NCBI GenBank assembly: GCA_035294265.1
Contig: DATGLK010000085.1
Span: 31,062-95,061, forward strand
Reading direction: 5' to 3'
From: Candidatus Binataceae bacterium
GTDB taxonomy: Bacteria; Desulfobacterota; Binatia; Binatales; Binataceae
Length of the DNA stretch: 64,000 bases
Shown piece after piece: positions 42,449 through 51,501 of the stretch. Both the position numbers and the translations under genes were made by a program. Positions within the stretch are counted from its first letter, which is position 1; each line of letters begins with the position of its first letter. The notes beneath the pieces are model-generated. The model was not told where the DNA came from. It saw only the letters and a program-made list of their open reading frames with translations, and made no database searches.

Positions 42449-43958
42449 AGTAGGCGCGCGCTTGGGCTCCGCGCTTCACGCAGAGGCCTTCAGCCACCAG
42501 CTCGGCGTGGTGCGCCATGCCCTGATGCCATTCGGCTTCGCCCCGGCCGCGGGCACGCCCAGCGGCTTGCGCCGCCCCGTCCTGCTCGAGCGCGCGGTCA
42601 CCCGCACACCCCAGCTGCTGATGGTGAGCGAACTTGCCTCCGATTTCCGCCCCCATCCCACCCTGCCCGACGATATTCAAACCCTAGCCCAAGCGCTGGC
42701 GGTCGCGGAAGGCTATCCGTTGTTGGATTTGCGCCTGCTCTGCCAGCCCCAAGGATGGGAGCCCAACAGTCAAGCTATCGCGCAGGCCCGCGCTCAGGCA
42801 GACCTCGAGATCAACTTGCATTTGGCGCCGGAGGATTTGTTGGAGCCTCAGCGGCCTCTGGCGATCGTCTTTGACGAAGGCGCGCGCCGACACCGCTTCG
42901 CGCGTCTGCTGGAACGCCACCCGTTCTGGTACAGCTTGGCGGTGCTGGGCGAGTTTTCCTTCAAGCATCCCTTCTTTGGTCAGGTGTTGTGCGGTGGCCC
43001 GTGCGGAATCAGCGGCGCATGGCAATTCACCTGCACGATGGGCAAAAGCTTTGTGGGCAAGCGCCAACTGGAGGCAAATTTCTTCGACCGCGAGATTTTC
43101 CGCCCCCTGCGTGCCCACCGCAATCCCCTCGTGCGCGCCTCGTGGCGCGCGTGGGAATGGGTGCTTAAACAAGCGCTGTGGCTTCCCATTCTAACCCGCC
43201 GCGCGGTCGTGGCCTTGGCGCGCCGTTTTCCAGCCGCGTGGTTCAGCCGCGCCCATGGCGCGCCGCGTGCAATTCTTACCCGTCTATTCAACCATCTGGA
43301 ATGTCCCAAGTCGCTGCGCAATGGAGCGTGCGGCGCACCCACTGAAACCGGTCAGTGCGGCGAACTGCTCAAGTATGGCATCACCAAGACCTGCGTCTTT
43401 TATTACCGCAACTATCGCGACCGCAGCGGCCATCGTTGGGCCCAGCGGGTGATGAATCGAGCGGCGCGGTTGCGGCCCGCGTGGCTGGCGCAACTGGCCC
43501 GCACGCCGGCGGCCATTTTGGCCGCGATCGCCGACCGCGCGCCGCTCTCCGCGCGCATCTATCCGCCAGTGGACACCGACCTGCCCGGAGCTTCGGCGAT
43601 CGTCAGCGCAATGGCTGGCCGCTTTGAAGGCGCCACCGTGTTCGGCTCCGCCCACTGGCTGCCGCCGCTGATCGCGCGCTCGCGCCTGACTCTGAGCGCG
43701 CGCTCGCCCGAGGGGCGGCGGGCAATCGCCGCAGTGCGCGCTAAGCTGTCGCGCCGCGGTTGTCGAGTGGGGGCGAGAGTGCAGGTTTTGACTCAAATAT
43801 TGGCAACCCTGGAAGGTATCACGAGGATCAGCGCGACAGCCGAACCGCCGACTGAGGAATCGACCTATGAGCGGGTATTGGCCCGGCAGGTCGACAGCGC
43901 GTCCACCACCCATTACCATCGCGGAGATAACGTCAGCCGGTATCCGCGCCCGCATTAA
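42432..43958 (+). CDS. MTHFR-C-like cysteine-motif protein
   Basis: A 508-residue protein whose ATG at 42432 lies 17 nt before the end of the fusion gene. The middle holds C291 (ECPKSLRNG), C300 (ACGAPTETG), C309 (QCG) and C321 (TCVF). This C-P-K-x-x-x-N-G-x-C-G, then G-x-C, then C-V pattern is that of the MTHFR C-terminal domain (PF12225-like), which in acetogen-type enzymes (MetV) binds a metal centre. A second Cys cluster, C-G-G-P-C-G with C-T-M-G-K, lies near 190-205. The N-terminal 180 residues and the C-terminal 180 are unrecognised. It probably works with the upstream fusion as a partner subunit. Confidence 0.68.
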   Translation: MAAMFEVGARLGSALHAEAFSHQLGVVRHALMPFGFAPAAGTPSGLRRPVLLERAVTRTPQLLMVSELASDFRPHPTLPDDIQTLAQALAVAEGYPLLDLRLLCQPQGWEPNSQAIAQARAQADLEINLHLAPEDLLEPQRPLAIVFDEGARRHRFARLLERHPFWYSLAVLGEFSFKHPFFGQVLCGGPCGISGAWQFTCTMGKSFVGKRQLEANFFDREIFRPLRAHRNPLVRASWRAWEWVLKQALWLPILTRRAVVALARRFPAAWFSRAHGAPRAILTRLFNHLECPKSLRNGACGAPTETGQCGELLKYGITKTCVFYYRNYRDRSGHRWAQRVMNRAARLRPAWLAQLARTPAAILAAIADRAPLSARIYPPVDTDLPGASAIVSAMAGRFEGATVFGSAHWLPPLIARSRLTLSARSPEGRRAIAAVRAKLSRRGCRVGARVQVLTQILATLEGITRISATAEPPTEESTYERVLARQVDSASTTHYHRGDNVSRYPRPH

Positions 43959-44028
43959 CTCCGTCGGCGGACGCGGCGCGCCGCTGTATCAGGCGTGCGC
44001 CGGTGGTCAAGGCAGGAAGAAAGTCGCA

Positions 44029-44937
44029 ATGAACGCATCCAGGATTGTAGTGGTCGGCTCGCTGGCCTTCGATAACGTCGAGACCCCGCGCGCCAAAGTT
44101 GATTTGGCAGTGGGCGGGGCGGCATCCTATTTCGCAGTAGCCGCCAGTTTCTTTGCGCCGGTAGCAATCGTGGGAGTGGTGGGACGCGATTTCCCGGCCA
44201 GCGCCCTGGAGTTCTTTCGCGCACGCGGGATCGATTTGGAGGGCTTGCAAATCGCCGACGGTCAGACCTTTCGCTGGAGCGGGCGCTATCACGAGAACAT
44301 GAATGTGCGCGACACCCTCGATTTGCAGCTCAACGTGTTCGCCGATTTCACCCCACAACTGCCCGCCAGCTACCGCCAGGCCGAGGTCTGCTTTTTGGCC
44401 AATATCGATCCCGCGCTGCAGTTGAGGGTACTGTCCGATTTGCATCGGCCGCGCCTGGTGGCCGCCGACACGATGAACTACTGGATCGAAAATGCCCATT
44501 CCAAGCTGATTGAACTGCTGCGGCGGGTGGAGCTGTTGGTCATCAACGATCAGGAGGCCTACCAGCTCTCCGGCCACGACAATATTGTCAAAGCCGCCCG
44601 CGCCATTATCGCGATGGGACCGCGCCATGTAGTAATCAAGCGCGGCGAATACGGCGCGATCCATTTTTCGTCCGATTCGGTTTTCGCGGTGCCCGCCTAT
44701 CCGCTGGAAGAGGTGGTCGATCCCACCGGCGCAGGCGATACTTTCGCCGGCGGCCTGATGGGCTGGCTGGCCAAGCAAGGCAACCTCACGATTGCTGCCA
44801 TCCGTCAGGGCATGGTTTACGGTAGCGTGTTGGCCTCGATGGTGGTCGAGGACTTCAGCTTCAATCGGCTACGCGAGTTGGATCAGGAAGGGATCGACAA
44901 GCGCTACCGGCAGTTCGTGGCCTTGACCCAGTTCTAG
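44029..44937 (+). CDS. PfkB-family carbohydrate/nucleoside kinase
   Basis: A 302-residue kinase of the ribokinase fold from the ATG at 44029, with an AGGAAG site about 9 nt upstream; the open frame runs back to 43867 but overlaps the MTHFR-C gene. VVVGSLAFDNVE and GGAASYFAVAASFFA begin the sugar-binding half. VINDQEAYQLSG and VIKRGEYGAI follow. DPTGAGDTFAGGLMG near 231-244 is the catalytic Asp and anion-hole signature. The substrate may be a sugar or adenosine; relatives with this N-terminus occur in Deltaproteobacteria. It is 70 nt after the one-carbon module; adenosine salvage after SAM use is a possible link but not shown. Confidence 0.85.
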   Translation: MNASRIVVVGSLAFDNVETPRAKVDLAVGGAASYFAVAASFFAPVAIVGVVGRDFPASALEFFRARGIDLEGLQIADGQTFRWSGRYHENMNVRDTLDLQLNVFADFTPQLPASYRQAEVCFLANIDPALQLRVLSDLHRPRLVAADTMNYWIENAHSKLIELLRRVELLVINDQEAYQLSGHDNIVKAARAIIAMGPRHVVIKRGEYGAIHFSSDSVFAVPAYPLEEVVDPTGAGDTFAGGLMGWLAKQGNLTIAAIRQGMVYGSVLASMVVEDFSFNRLRELDQEGIDKRYRQFVALTQF

Positions 44938-45094
44938 CAAGGGGCTGAAAAACCCGGTGGTAGGCGAGAGCGTCGCGCTATAAAAACAGCACCGTAAAAG
45001 CCGGCATCCTTCCTCACGCTTCTTCCCGAGATTCGGGAGGACATAGGAGAAGGAGGGACGCGATTCTGAAAAGGTCGGGCTGAAACTAGTTGTT

Positions 45095-46615
45095 ATGGCA
45101 CAGTCTGAACACGCCCAAGCGGAAAGCCGCGCCGCCCGCAACCTGCGTGAGATTTTCGAATCCGGGCGGCCGCTCACCTATATTCGTTCGGCCGAAGAAC
45201 GGCGCATCGCGCGCGTGCTGCGCGAGCTAGGCCAACGCCTCTACCACGACCTGCAACTCCCGGTATGGACCTGGAGTCTAACCCAGGGGTTGCTTGATGC
45301 CGAGGGCGCGGTCAAGGCGCAGGGGGCACGCGAGGCGCTGGATTTTATCGCCGCGCATAAGGCACCCGCCATTTTTCATCTCAAGGATTTTCACGAGCCG
45401 ATGCGCGAGGCGCCCGAGATTCGCCGCCGCCTGCGCGATCTGTACGAAGCCTGTTTCGATCAGCGCCAGTTCGTGGTCATCAGCTCGCCGGTGCGTTTCA
45501 TTCCCGAGGAAATCGAGCGCGACTTGGTCTATTTGGAATTGCGCCTACCCGATCATCTCGAGTTGACCGACTTTCTGCGCGAAGAAGCCCGCCAGGTGGT
45601 AAATCTGGGTATGCAAGCCGACGCCAGCGAAACCACCCTCGAGCAGCTCGCGCGGGCCCTGCAAGGGTTGACCCTGGACGAGGCGCGCCATGCGGTGCGC
45701 CGCGCATTGGCCGCCAACGGCCGGCTGAGCGCTGAATCGATGCCCGCGCTGCTGGAGGAGAAACGACTGCTGGTCAACCGCAGCGGGGTGGTCGAGTTCA
45801 TCTCGGACGGGACCGGGCTGAACCAGGTGGGCGGTCTGGAAACGCTGAAGAACTGGCTGTTGGAGCGGCGCAAGCTCTTTCAGCTTCGCGACAGCCTGAG
45901 TGCTGACATCGCACCCAAAGGGGTGTTGGTGATGGGTATTCCAGGCTGCGGCAAGAGCCTGTGCGTCAAGGCGATCGCCTCCCAATTCGAGCTGCCGCTT
46001 TATCGCATCGACATGATCGAGGTCTTCTCCGGACGCCATGGTCAGGCCGAGGGCATCTTTGTGCAGGCTTGCCGGATGCTGGAGGAGATGGCACCGGCGG
46101 TAATCTGGTTCGACGAAATCGAGATGGGCATCACCTCGGCCGAATCAGGTGGCGAGCAGGGACGCATCTTTGCTTTCTTCCTGACCTGGATGCAGGAAAA
46201 GACCCGCGGCCTGTTCGTGGCGGCCACCGCCAACCGGATCGATCTGCTGCCTGCGGAAATGATCCGCAAGGGGCGCTTTGATGAGGTCTTCTTCGTCGAC
46301 GTGCCGCTGGAGAATGAGCGCCTGGAGATCTTCAAAATTCATCTCAACCGGCGCGGCGTGGACACGGATAAATTCAATCTGGAACGTTTGGCGGCGTTCT
46401 CCAACAGTTGGACCGGCGCCGAGATAGAACAATGCGTGGTCTCGGCCCTGACCAAAGCGCAACTCGAAGAACGCCCGGTGACGGAAGAAGATTTGGTCAA
46501 TATCGCGGTCACCATCGTACCACTGGCGCGCACGATGAAAGAGCAAATCGATCACATCCGCGGCTGGGCCTTTGAACGCGCTCTGCGCGCCTCGCCCATT
46601 CCAATCGGCCGCTGA
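45095..46615 (+). CDS. Ycf46-like AAA-family ATPase
   Basis: A 506-residue protein with an N-terminal region (about 1-250) containing SGRPLTYIRSAEE, a helix-rich domain like that of Ycf46 proteins of cyanobacteria and algal plastids. The C-terminal AAA module has Walker A GIPGCGKSLCVKAIA at about 281-295, Walker B VIWFDEIEMG at about 336-345, and sensor ATANRIDLLPAEMIRKGRFDE with the Arg finger. In cyanobacteria Ycf46 is linked to CO2 use; in heterotrophs the role is unknown. The start ATG has a weak site, with a strong GGAGAAGGAGGG purine run 38-50 nt upstream. It is isolated, 157 nt after the PfkB gene. Confidence 0.85.
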   Translation: MAQSEHAQAESRAARNLREIFESGRPLTYIRSAEERRIARVLRELGQRLYHDLQLPVWTWSLTQGLLDAEGAVKAQGAREALDFIAAHKAPAIFHLKDFHEPMREAPEIRRRLRDLYEACFDQRQFVVISSPVRFIPEEIERDLVYLELRLPDHLELTDFLREEARQVVNLGMQADASETTLEQLARALQGLTLDEARHAVRRALAANGRLSAESMPALLEEKRLLVNRSGVVEFISDGTGLNQVGGLETLKNWLLERRKLFQLRDSLSADIAPKGVLVMGIPGCGKSLCVKAIASQFELPLYRIDMIEVFSGRHGQAEGIFVQACRMLEEMAPAVIWFDEIEMGITSAESGGEQGRIFAFFLTWMQEKTRGLFVAATANRIDLLPAEMIRKGRFDEVFFVDVPLENERLEIFKIHLNRRGVDTDKFNLERLAAFSNSWTGAEIEQCVVSALTKAQLEERPVTEEDLVNIAVTIVPLARTMKEQIDHIRGWAFERALRASPIPIGR

Positions 46616-46666
46616 CCCCACCAGCACGAGGACCCGCGCGACCACCAAAGCCGAAGCCCCACGCGG

Positions 46667-46746
46667 GCGCGCCGTTCGAAGGCGCGCTTGGTTCGTCACC
46701 CAGCGCGCCATGGCGCACGATGAGGATAGGGGTCTTAATCCTCATC
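46667..46746. terminator. Two hairpins between the convergent AAA ATPase and MFS genes
   Basis: The 159-nt gap between the two gene ends holds two perfect inverted repeats. GCGCGCC-(7 nt)-GGCGCGC is at 46667-46687. GATGAGGAT-(10 nt)-ATCCTCATC is at 46719-46746. Neither is followed by a T run on either strand. Their position between convergent genes suits transcription ends, so they are called a possible bidirectional terminator region at modest confidence. Confidence 0.4.
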
Positions 46747-46774
46747 TCGTCGATCCAAAGTCAGCGATCCCGAC

Positions 46775-48019
46775 TCAAGGCAAGGCCGCGCTCGCCGGCT
46801 TGACCGCGACCGCCGAGCGCATGAACTTCTGGAGTACAGACAAGGGCCGACAAGCGGCCACCGCCATCGCGTTGACCAGCAATACCAGAGCCATAACGGC
46901 GTAGGCGTCGGCGTAGCCGCCAGTGCGATCGAAGGTCCATCCCGCCAGCAGCGATCCGGAGGCCTGGCCGATAGTCAAAGCCAAGTTGGAGAGCCCGGCG
47001 ATCAGGCCGTAGCGCTTGAGGCCTAAAGTTTCGATCGTCAAGACCGGCAGCAGAGCCAGCGGCGTACCCCAGGTCAGGCCGTAAAAAACCAGTGCGGGCA
47101 GCAAAAAGCCGGAGTGAGCCGCGCCGATTAACAGCATTCCGCCCAGCCCTTCCAATAGGCAATTGATCACGGTAGCCAAACGGCCACTGCGCCGGTCGGC
47201 CAACAGTCCAAGCATCACCTTGCCGAGCGAGGTGATGCCCAGCACGACACTGACCGCAATCGCCGCTTGCCCTGTGCGGTACCCAATGCCGGTTAAATAG
47301 GCGGGCAGATGGGGCACCACAGCGCCGGCGGCGGCTCCCGCTGTCCATTCGCTTGCGACGATGGTCCAAAATTCCCGGGTTTTCAGGGCGGGCGCCACCT
47401 CCAAGCCGGGCAGCACATTTGTTGCCTCGCGCTCATCGGCGCGGGGCGCCGGGGGCGCGCTGCGCAGGATCAGCATCAGCGGCAAAATAATGATGAAAGG
47501 AGCAAAGCCCATCGCCTGATAGGAAGCGCGCCAGCCGAAATGAACGATTAGCGAGTTGACGATGAGCACCATCACACTGCCACCGAGCGAGGTGCCCGCC
47601 ATCGCCACGCCCATCGCCAAGCCCGGCCGGCGCCCAAACCAGTTACCGACGATGAAGGAAACCGGGACCAAACCGCCCAAGCCGCCCCCCAGCCCGACCA
47701 GCAGATTGCTATACAGCAGCGCCGAGAAAGTGTGCGCGCTGCCCGCGGCGAAGAAGCTTAAGCCGCTTAGCACCGCGCCGATCATGATGACGCGGCGAGC
47801 GTCCAGCCACACCATCAAAGCGCCCGCCAACAACCCGCCCGCGCACATCCCAATCGCCGATAGCGAAGAGATCATCGCGACCCCTTCGCGGGAGGTGTGA
47901 AAGAACGCCGATACTGGCTTATAGTAGAGCCCCTGGGTGGGCAGGACCGATCCGAACATGATGGCCAGGGTCAGCCACAATCCCGCCACGGTCAGCCATG
48001 CCAGCCGCTGCTGTTTCAT
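46775..48019 (-). CDS. MFS transporter
   Basis: A 414-residue major facilitator superfamily carrier with twelve predicted helices. The opening QGLYYKPVSAFFHTSREGVAM resembles the F-x-P-(L/I)-x-x-x-F-x-x-x-R region of monocarboxylate/oxalate-formate-type MFS proteins. GLGGGLGGLVPVSFIVGNWFGRRPGLAMG and the loop G-x-L-x-D-R-R (VMLGLLADRRSGRLATV) are characteristic. It probably exchanges small carboxylates across the inner membrane. The gene has no operon partner: a hairpin region separates it from the AAA ATPase and 219 nt from the island gene upstream. Confidence 0.83.
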   Translation of the reverse strand: MKQQRLAWLTVAGLWLTLAIMFGSVLPTQGLYYKPVSAFFHTSREGVAMISSLSAIGMCAGGLLAGALMVWLDARRVIMIGAVLSGLSFFAAGSAHTFSALLYSNLLVGLGGGLGGLVPVSFIVGNWFGRRPGLAMGVAMAGTSLGGSVMVLIVNSLIVHFGWRASYQAMGFAPFIIILPLMLILRSAPPAPRADEREATNVLPGLEVAPALKTREFWTIVASEWTAGAAAGAVVPHLPAYLTGIGYRTGQAAIAVSVVLGITSLGKVMLGLLADRRSGRLATVINCLLEGLGGMLLIGAAHSGFLLPALVFYGLTWGTPLALLPVLTIETLGLKRYGLIAGLSNLALTIGQASGSLLAGWTFDRTGGYADAYAVMALVLLVNAMAVAACRPLSVLQKFMRSAVAVKPASAALP

Positions 48020-48238
48020 TTACCCCACCGCTGCAAAAGTCTGCGCAGGCCACAGTGGCGCAGGTGGGGGAAAAAGTCGAGCGGCGCGAGGAGGTCCAGG
48101 CTTCGCCTTTTAGGTTGTGTCGTTCAGAACTGTCGCGCACAGCAGCGGGGAGCGCCTTCCGAGACTTATCCGAAGGATTTCAGCTCCGCACTCGCGCCCT
48201 TGGAGAGGCCAACTTCGTCGGCATCGGTTTTTAATCCC

Positions 48239-49678
48239 CTATAGATGAACTCCGCCGTGGGTGCGTTTAAGATAGCGCCGGTGGAGGAAATCGCAGATTG
48301 CGTTTTCGGCAGCCGCAACCACCTCCGGAAGGGGACGCGAACTATCGATGGCGATCGTATCGGCACGGCCCTTTGCCAAGGAGCCATAGCGCGCGTTCAG
48401 AATGGCTAGGAGATCGAGCGATACCTCCGCCTTGCGCGTCAACAAGCAAGTAGCGGGTGCTTCGAGTATCAAGGTCAGGCCCGGGCGGGGAATGATGCGC
48501 TCGAGGCCACGAACAAGCCACGCTGGCACGTTTAAACGGTACCGCTGCGGATCAATCAAGAGGTCCGTGTAATAGCGATCGAAAATCACCAGGTTCGACC
48601 TAACGAGAGAGGGCCTGATCAACAAGCTGTAACCCAGTATATAGTCGATCGCGAGGTAAACGAGCTTAACTACTGACAGCCAGGTCTTAAAGCATGGGTC
48701 GGAATGAGGCTGGGGGTCTGGTGTCCAAGTGTGGCGCCCAAAAATGTCCGGCCGCTTATGAAAGCGCTGCTTGTCGCCATAGGTAGGGACGAAATCCTCG
48801 GCCAAATGCGCGGCCAGGGTGCTCTTGCCGCTGCCGTCCGGACCGAGCAACGCCAGCATCAGGCCGTCAGGACACCACAGGCGGCGGAGCAGCCGCTTGA
48901 TGTTGGCCGGCCAATAGCGCAGCGGATTACCCGGATAGCGCAACATGGCGCGAAGCTTGAGTGCACGGCGCAGCGCCCCAGTATGGCTTTCCACCTGCTC
49001 CCAGTAGCCCATTCGGATCCATCCCAGTAATTGGCGACCGCGCGCTCTGCCTACCATGGCATCGCCAATAAGCTGCGCCTGTCCGCCCAATTGGTCGGCA
49101 AGTTGCGCAAGGATGAGTCGTTGCCCGGGTGGAATCTTGCCTTTTAAAATCTTTTTTACCAACAAATAGACGAATTGCGCTGTCGGCGCGGCCACCATCA
49201 TGCCCACGTCACTATGCGCACCATCAAGCAATTGCTCGCCGCTGAGATAGCGCCAGCCGCAGTGCCGGAAGTCCGTGATGGCGTCGATGCATAAGTACTC
49301 GCGTTGCTGGCCGCGCATCGTGGTGGCCACGAAAAAATAAGCACCGACCTCGTAATGGATTAATTGCATGATGCGCCAGCCGCCCAATTCAATCGCCTCG
49401 CTGAGCACCGTCAAATGGCTGGGCAAAATCACTATGTCAACGTCACTCTCCGTCCCTCGCCTAGCTTCCTCCCAGCCATGCAACACGCAGTAGGTAGCGC
49501 CTTTTGCCTTTAAAATCGCCGCGATGGGGCCGAATTTCGAACCCGCCCCGTCCTCCGCCAAATTCGTCGTACTTAAGGGTATCCGTTGCCCTGACGAAGG
49601 ATCTACTTGTCCTGCCAGGGGCAATGAAGGATCCTCTGTGGCAACCGCATTATCAGCCGAAAGCGCGGGTAGTGTCAT
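48239..49678 (-). CDS. Nucleotidyltransferase-like and thymidylate-kinase-like two-domain protein
   Basis: A 479-residue protein from the ATG at 49676-49678. The first part has HGWEEARRGTESDVDIVIL, a G-T-x-S-D-x-D nucleotidyltransferase motif. Near residue 275 begins LLGPDGSGKSTLAAHLAEDF, a P-loop followed by FDRYYTDLLIDPQRYR, the D-R-(Y/x) region of thymidylate kinases, and ILEAPATCLLTRK. Such fused kinases with no known substrate are common in surface-polymer clusters. It is unlikely to be the housekeeping thymidylate kinase given its fusion and neighbours. It diverges from a deacetylase-like gene across an AT-rich, palindrome-bearing gap. Confidence 0.68.
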   Translation of the reverse strand: MTLPALSADNAVATEDPSLPLAGQVDPSSGQRIPLSTTNLAEDGAGSKFGPIAAILKAKGATYCVLHGWEEARRGTESDVDIVILPSHLTVLSEAIELGGWRIMQLIHYEVGAYFFVATTMRGQQREYLCIDAITDFRHCGWRYLSGEQLLDGAHSDVGMMVAAPTAQFVYLLVKKILKGKIPPGQRLILAQLADQLGGQAQLIGDAMVGRARGRQLLGWIRMGYWEQVESHTGALRRALKLRAMLRYPGNPLRYWPANIKRLLRRLWCPDGLMLALLGPDGSGKSTLAAHLAEDFVPTYGDKQRFHKRPDIFGRHTWTPDPQPHSDPCFKTWLSVVKLVYLAIDYILGYSLLIRPSLVRSNLVIFDRYYTDLLIDPQRYRLNVPAWLVRGLERIIPRPGLTLILEAPATCLLTRKAEVSLDLLAILNARYGSLAKGRADTIAIDSSRPLPEVVAAAENAICDFLHRRYLKRTHGGVHL

Positions 49679-50014
49679 AAGACTAGGCCTTGCGCCAGAT
49701 TTAGATGAATGTTGTCTTGGTCAAGACTGGGCAGCAATTGACGTGCCAGTGTAACGCAGGGCTATCGCCAACTCGAAGAAACCAACAAGATTCGATAAAA
49801 ACAGCAATAGCCAAATTGTTCGGAGCAAAGCTGTGATGATGCTTGGCTCTTAAGTGGTTTGGATAAAACTTTTTTGTAAGGCTTACAAAGCTGCACCGTC
49901 AAGACTGACGACGGCTTGACCTCAGCCCTGTTCGCTAAACCATCTCTTATCCCTTACTCTTGAGCTTATTTTCTCGGCATGTTGCTTGCTTCAGCATCCC
50001 GAAACGCACCATAA
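49679..50014. promoter_or_regulatory. AT-richer divergent intergenic region with two palindromes
   Basis: This 336-nt gap holds no gene I recognise. It separates the kinase-like gene (leftward) from the deacetylase-like gene (rightward). GTCTTG-GT-CAAGAC is at 49714-49727. TTTGTAAG-G-CTTACAAA, a perfect 8+1+8 palindrome, is at 49873-49889. The one-base spacer of the second suggests a protein-binding operator, not an RNA hairpin. The composition is clearly more AT-rich than the rest of the window, so promoters of both genes probably lie here. Confidence 0.5.
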
Positions 50015-51460
50015 GTGCGCCACTTGGTGGGCCATTACCGCTGCTGGCGGTACAAAAGAAAGCGCAAAAAGGTGGCACAAATAGCGTCTTGCTGGCTTAT
50101 CGCCGATTCTTCTGACCATCCACAAATTGCAGCTCAGATGGCGGCGCTGCGCGGGGTTCGGGTCTCCTTCGGCGACGAAGCTCAATTACTAAGCATCACA
50201 CCCACGCCGCACAACTTGATTGTCCTAACTCTGGAGCGCTTGCAAAGACTCAGCGCAACCAGCGAACGGGCACTCGAAAAACTACTACGTGCGGGTGGCA
50301 CGCTTTACGTTCGAGGCGCACCTGCCGAAAGAACTCACATTTGTCTGCCCGGATTTTTAGGCTCAGGCTTCTTCGGGCTGCCTGCCGCCGAAATGCAGTC
50401 CCATAACTTTCCCGCTCACAAGCTGCTGCCCTCGGTCTTACGCGTCGAACACTCCGAAGGCCCCTTTAGCTCCGGTGGCTCGCCCGACTTGCAACCACCA
50501 TACGAACCCTTGATGTACGCAAAGGCCCTCAATAACGAGCCCTTGGCGGTACTTTTTGCCTATAATTACTGTGAAGGATGCGCCATCTTCGACCTCACTT
50601 CTGATGCCGGCACGGATGTTAGTCCATTGTTGCTTCGCCTGGCCGATCCTGCTGGCCGAGCCCGGCATTTGGGTGCCTTGATTTCTATTGACCGAGCAGT
50701 TGGGCGTGACTTCGACTGGCCTGTCGCGTTCAATCTCACCATCGACGACCGGCCCATCGATTATGATTATTTCAGTCTTTCCAGTCTGCGCAGGCTGTTC
50801 GAGCATGCCAACGATGTATTACCGGGCGTGCATCTTGATTTTTCCTGGACTCCTTCCCATCGCCACCCCACCCGCTCCTACGTGGAGTTACTCAAGCGCT
50901 TTGGCTCAGGCTTTTTGTGGCATGGCTTCGCTCGTCACGTGCCCCACGATCTCACCATGAATTTTGAACGCGAGATCGCGACTGGACGCAAGCTAGTTAG
51001 GGAAATCGAAGAGCGCTACAAGGTATGTTTTCAGCCAATAATGATCTTTCCCTTCGAACGAAGCTCTGCTGGGGCGCTGGGCAAGCTCGCTGCGGCTGGC
51101 TTGCACGCAGTGGGCGTCTCGCTGTTCGCGTACAACGAACTCTTTACTGGCGTACCGAGCTACCTTAACTATTCGATAGTCCGCAGACTTTACGCCGATG
51201 ACGGGCCGCTCGTATTACGGCGCTGGTCGCTGTGGCGATTCTATAACGATCTATTACTGGCTCATGGTGTCTTGGGATTGCCGATTATGCTTACCGCTCA
51301 CCCTGGTTATTTCGGTCTGAAACGATTGCCGCGTCCCTGGCAATCCAATCGGATCGACGACCTGGATCGTGTGCTGCGCTTCGCCGCAGCCAAACGGTTA
51401 CGACCCCGTTCGATGGAACAAATCGCCATTGAAGTCGGCACCTCACAGAGGCCTCTTTAG
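50015..51460 (+). CDS. Putative NodB-fold polysaccharide deacetylase-like protein
   Basis: A 481-residue protein if begun at GTG 50015; GTG 50072 with a purine run just upstream is an alternative. Residues to about 235 are unrecognised. Then FNLTIDDRPIDYDYF resembles motif 1 (T-x-D-D) of NodB deacetylases. WHGFARHVPH could supply the paired His of motif 2. IMIFPFERSSAGAL may be motif 3, and LTAHPGYF the late His motif. The assignment rests on order and spacing only. Codon use is less GC-rich than in flanking genes, suggesting transfer. It sits 41 nt before an ATP-grasp gene, so the two probably act in one surface-glycan pathway. Confidence 0.48.
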   Translation: MRHLVGHYRCWRYKRKRKKVAQIASCWLIADSSDHPQIAAQMAALRGVRVSFGDEAQLLSITPTPHNLIVLTLERLQRLSATSERALEKLLRAGGTLYVRGAPAERTHICLPGFLGSGFFGLPAAEMQSHNFPAHKLLPSVLRVEHSEGPFSSGGSPDLQPPYEPLMYAKALNNEPLAVLFAYNYCEGCAIFDLTSDAGTDVSPLLLRLADPAGRARHLGALISIDRAVGRDFDWPVAFNLTIDDRPIDYDYFSLSSLRRLFEHANDVLPGVHLDFSWTPSHRHPTRSYVELLKRFGSGFLWHGFARHVPHDLTMNFEREIATGRKLVREIEERYKVCFQPIMIFPFERSSAGALGKLAAAGLHAVGVSLFAYNELFTGVPSYLNYSIVRRLYADDGPLVLRRWSLWRFYNDLLLAHGVLGLPIMLTAHPGYFGLKRLPRPWQSNRIDDLDRVLRFAAAKRLRPRSMEQIAIEVGTSQRPL

Positions 51461-51501
51461 TTCTGGGCCACAACTGCCGCCTGCGCGGTTAGGAGGATGT
51501 G

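Noticed and set aside
46667-46687. GTTCGAA loop resembling a tRNA T-arm
   Set aside because: No acceptor, D or anticodon arms are present around it; it is only a short GC-rich hairpin.
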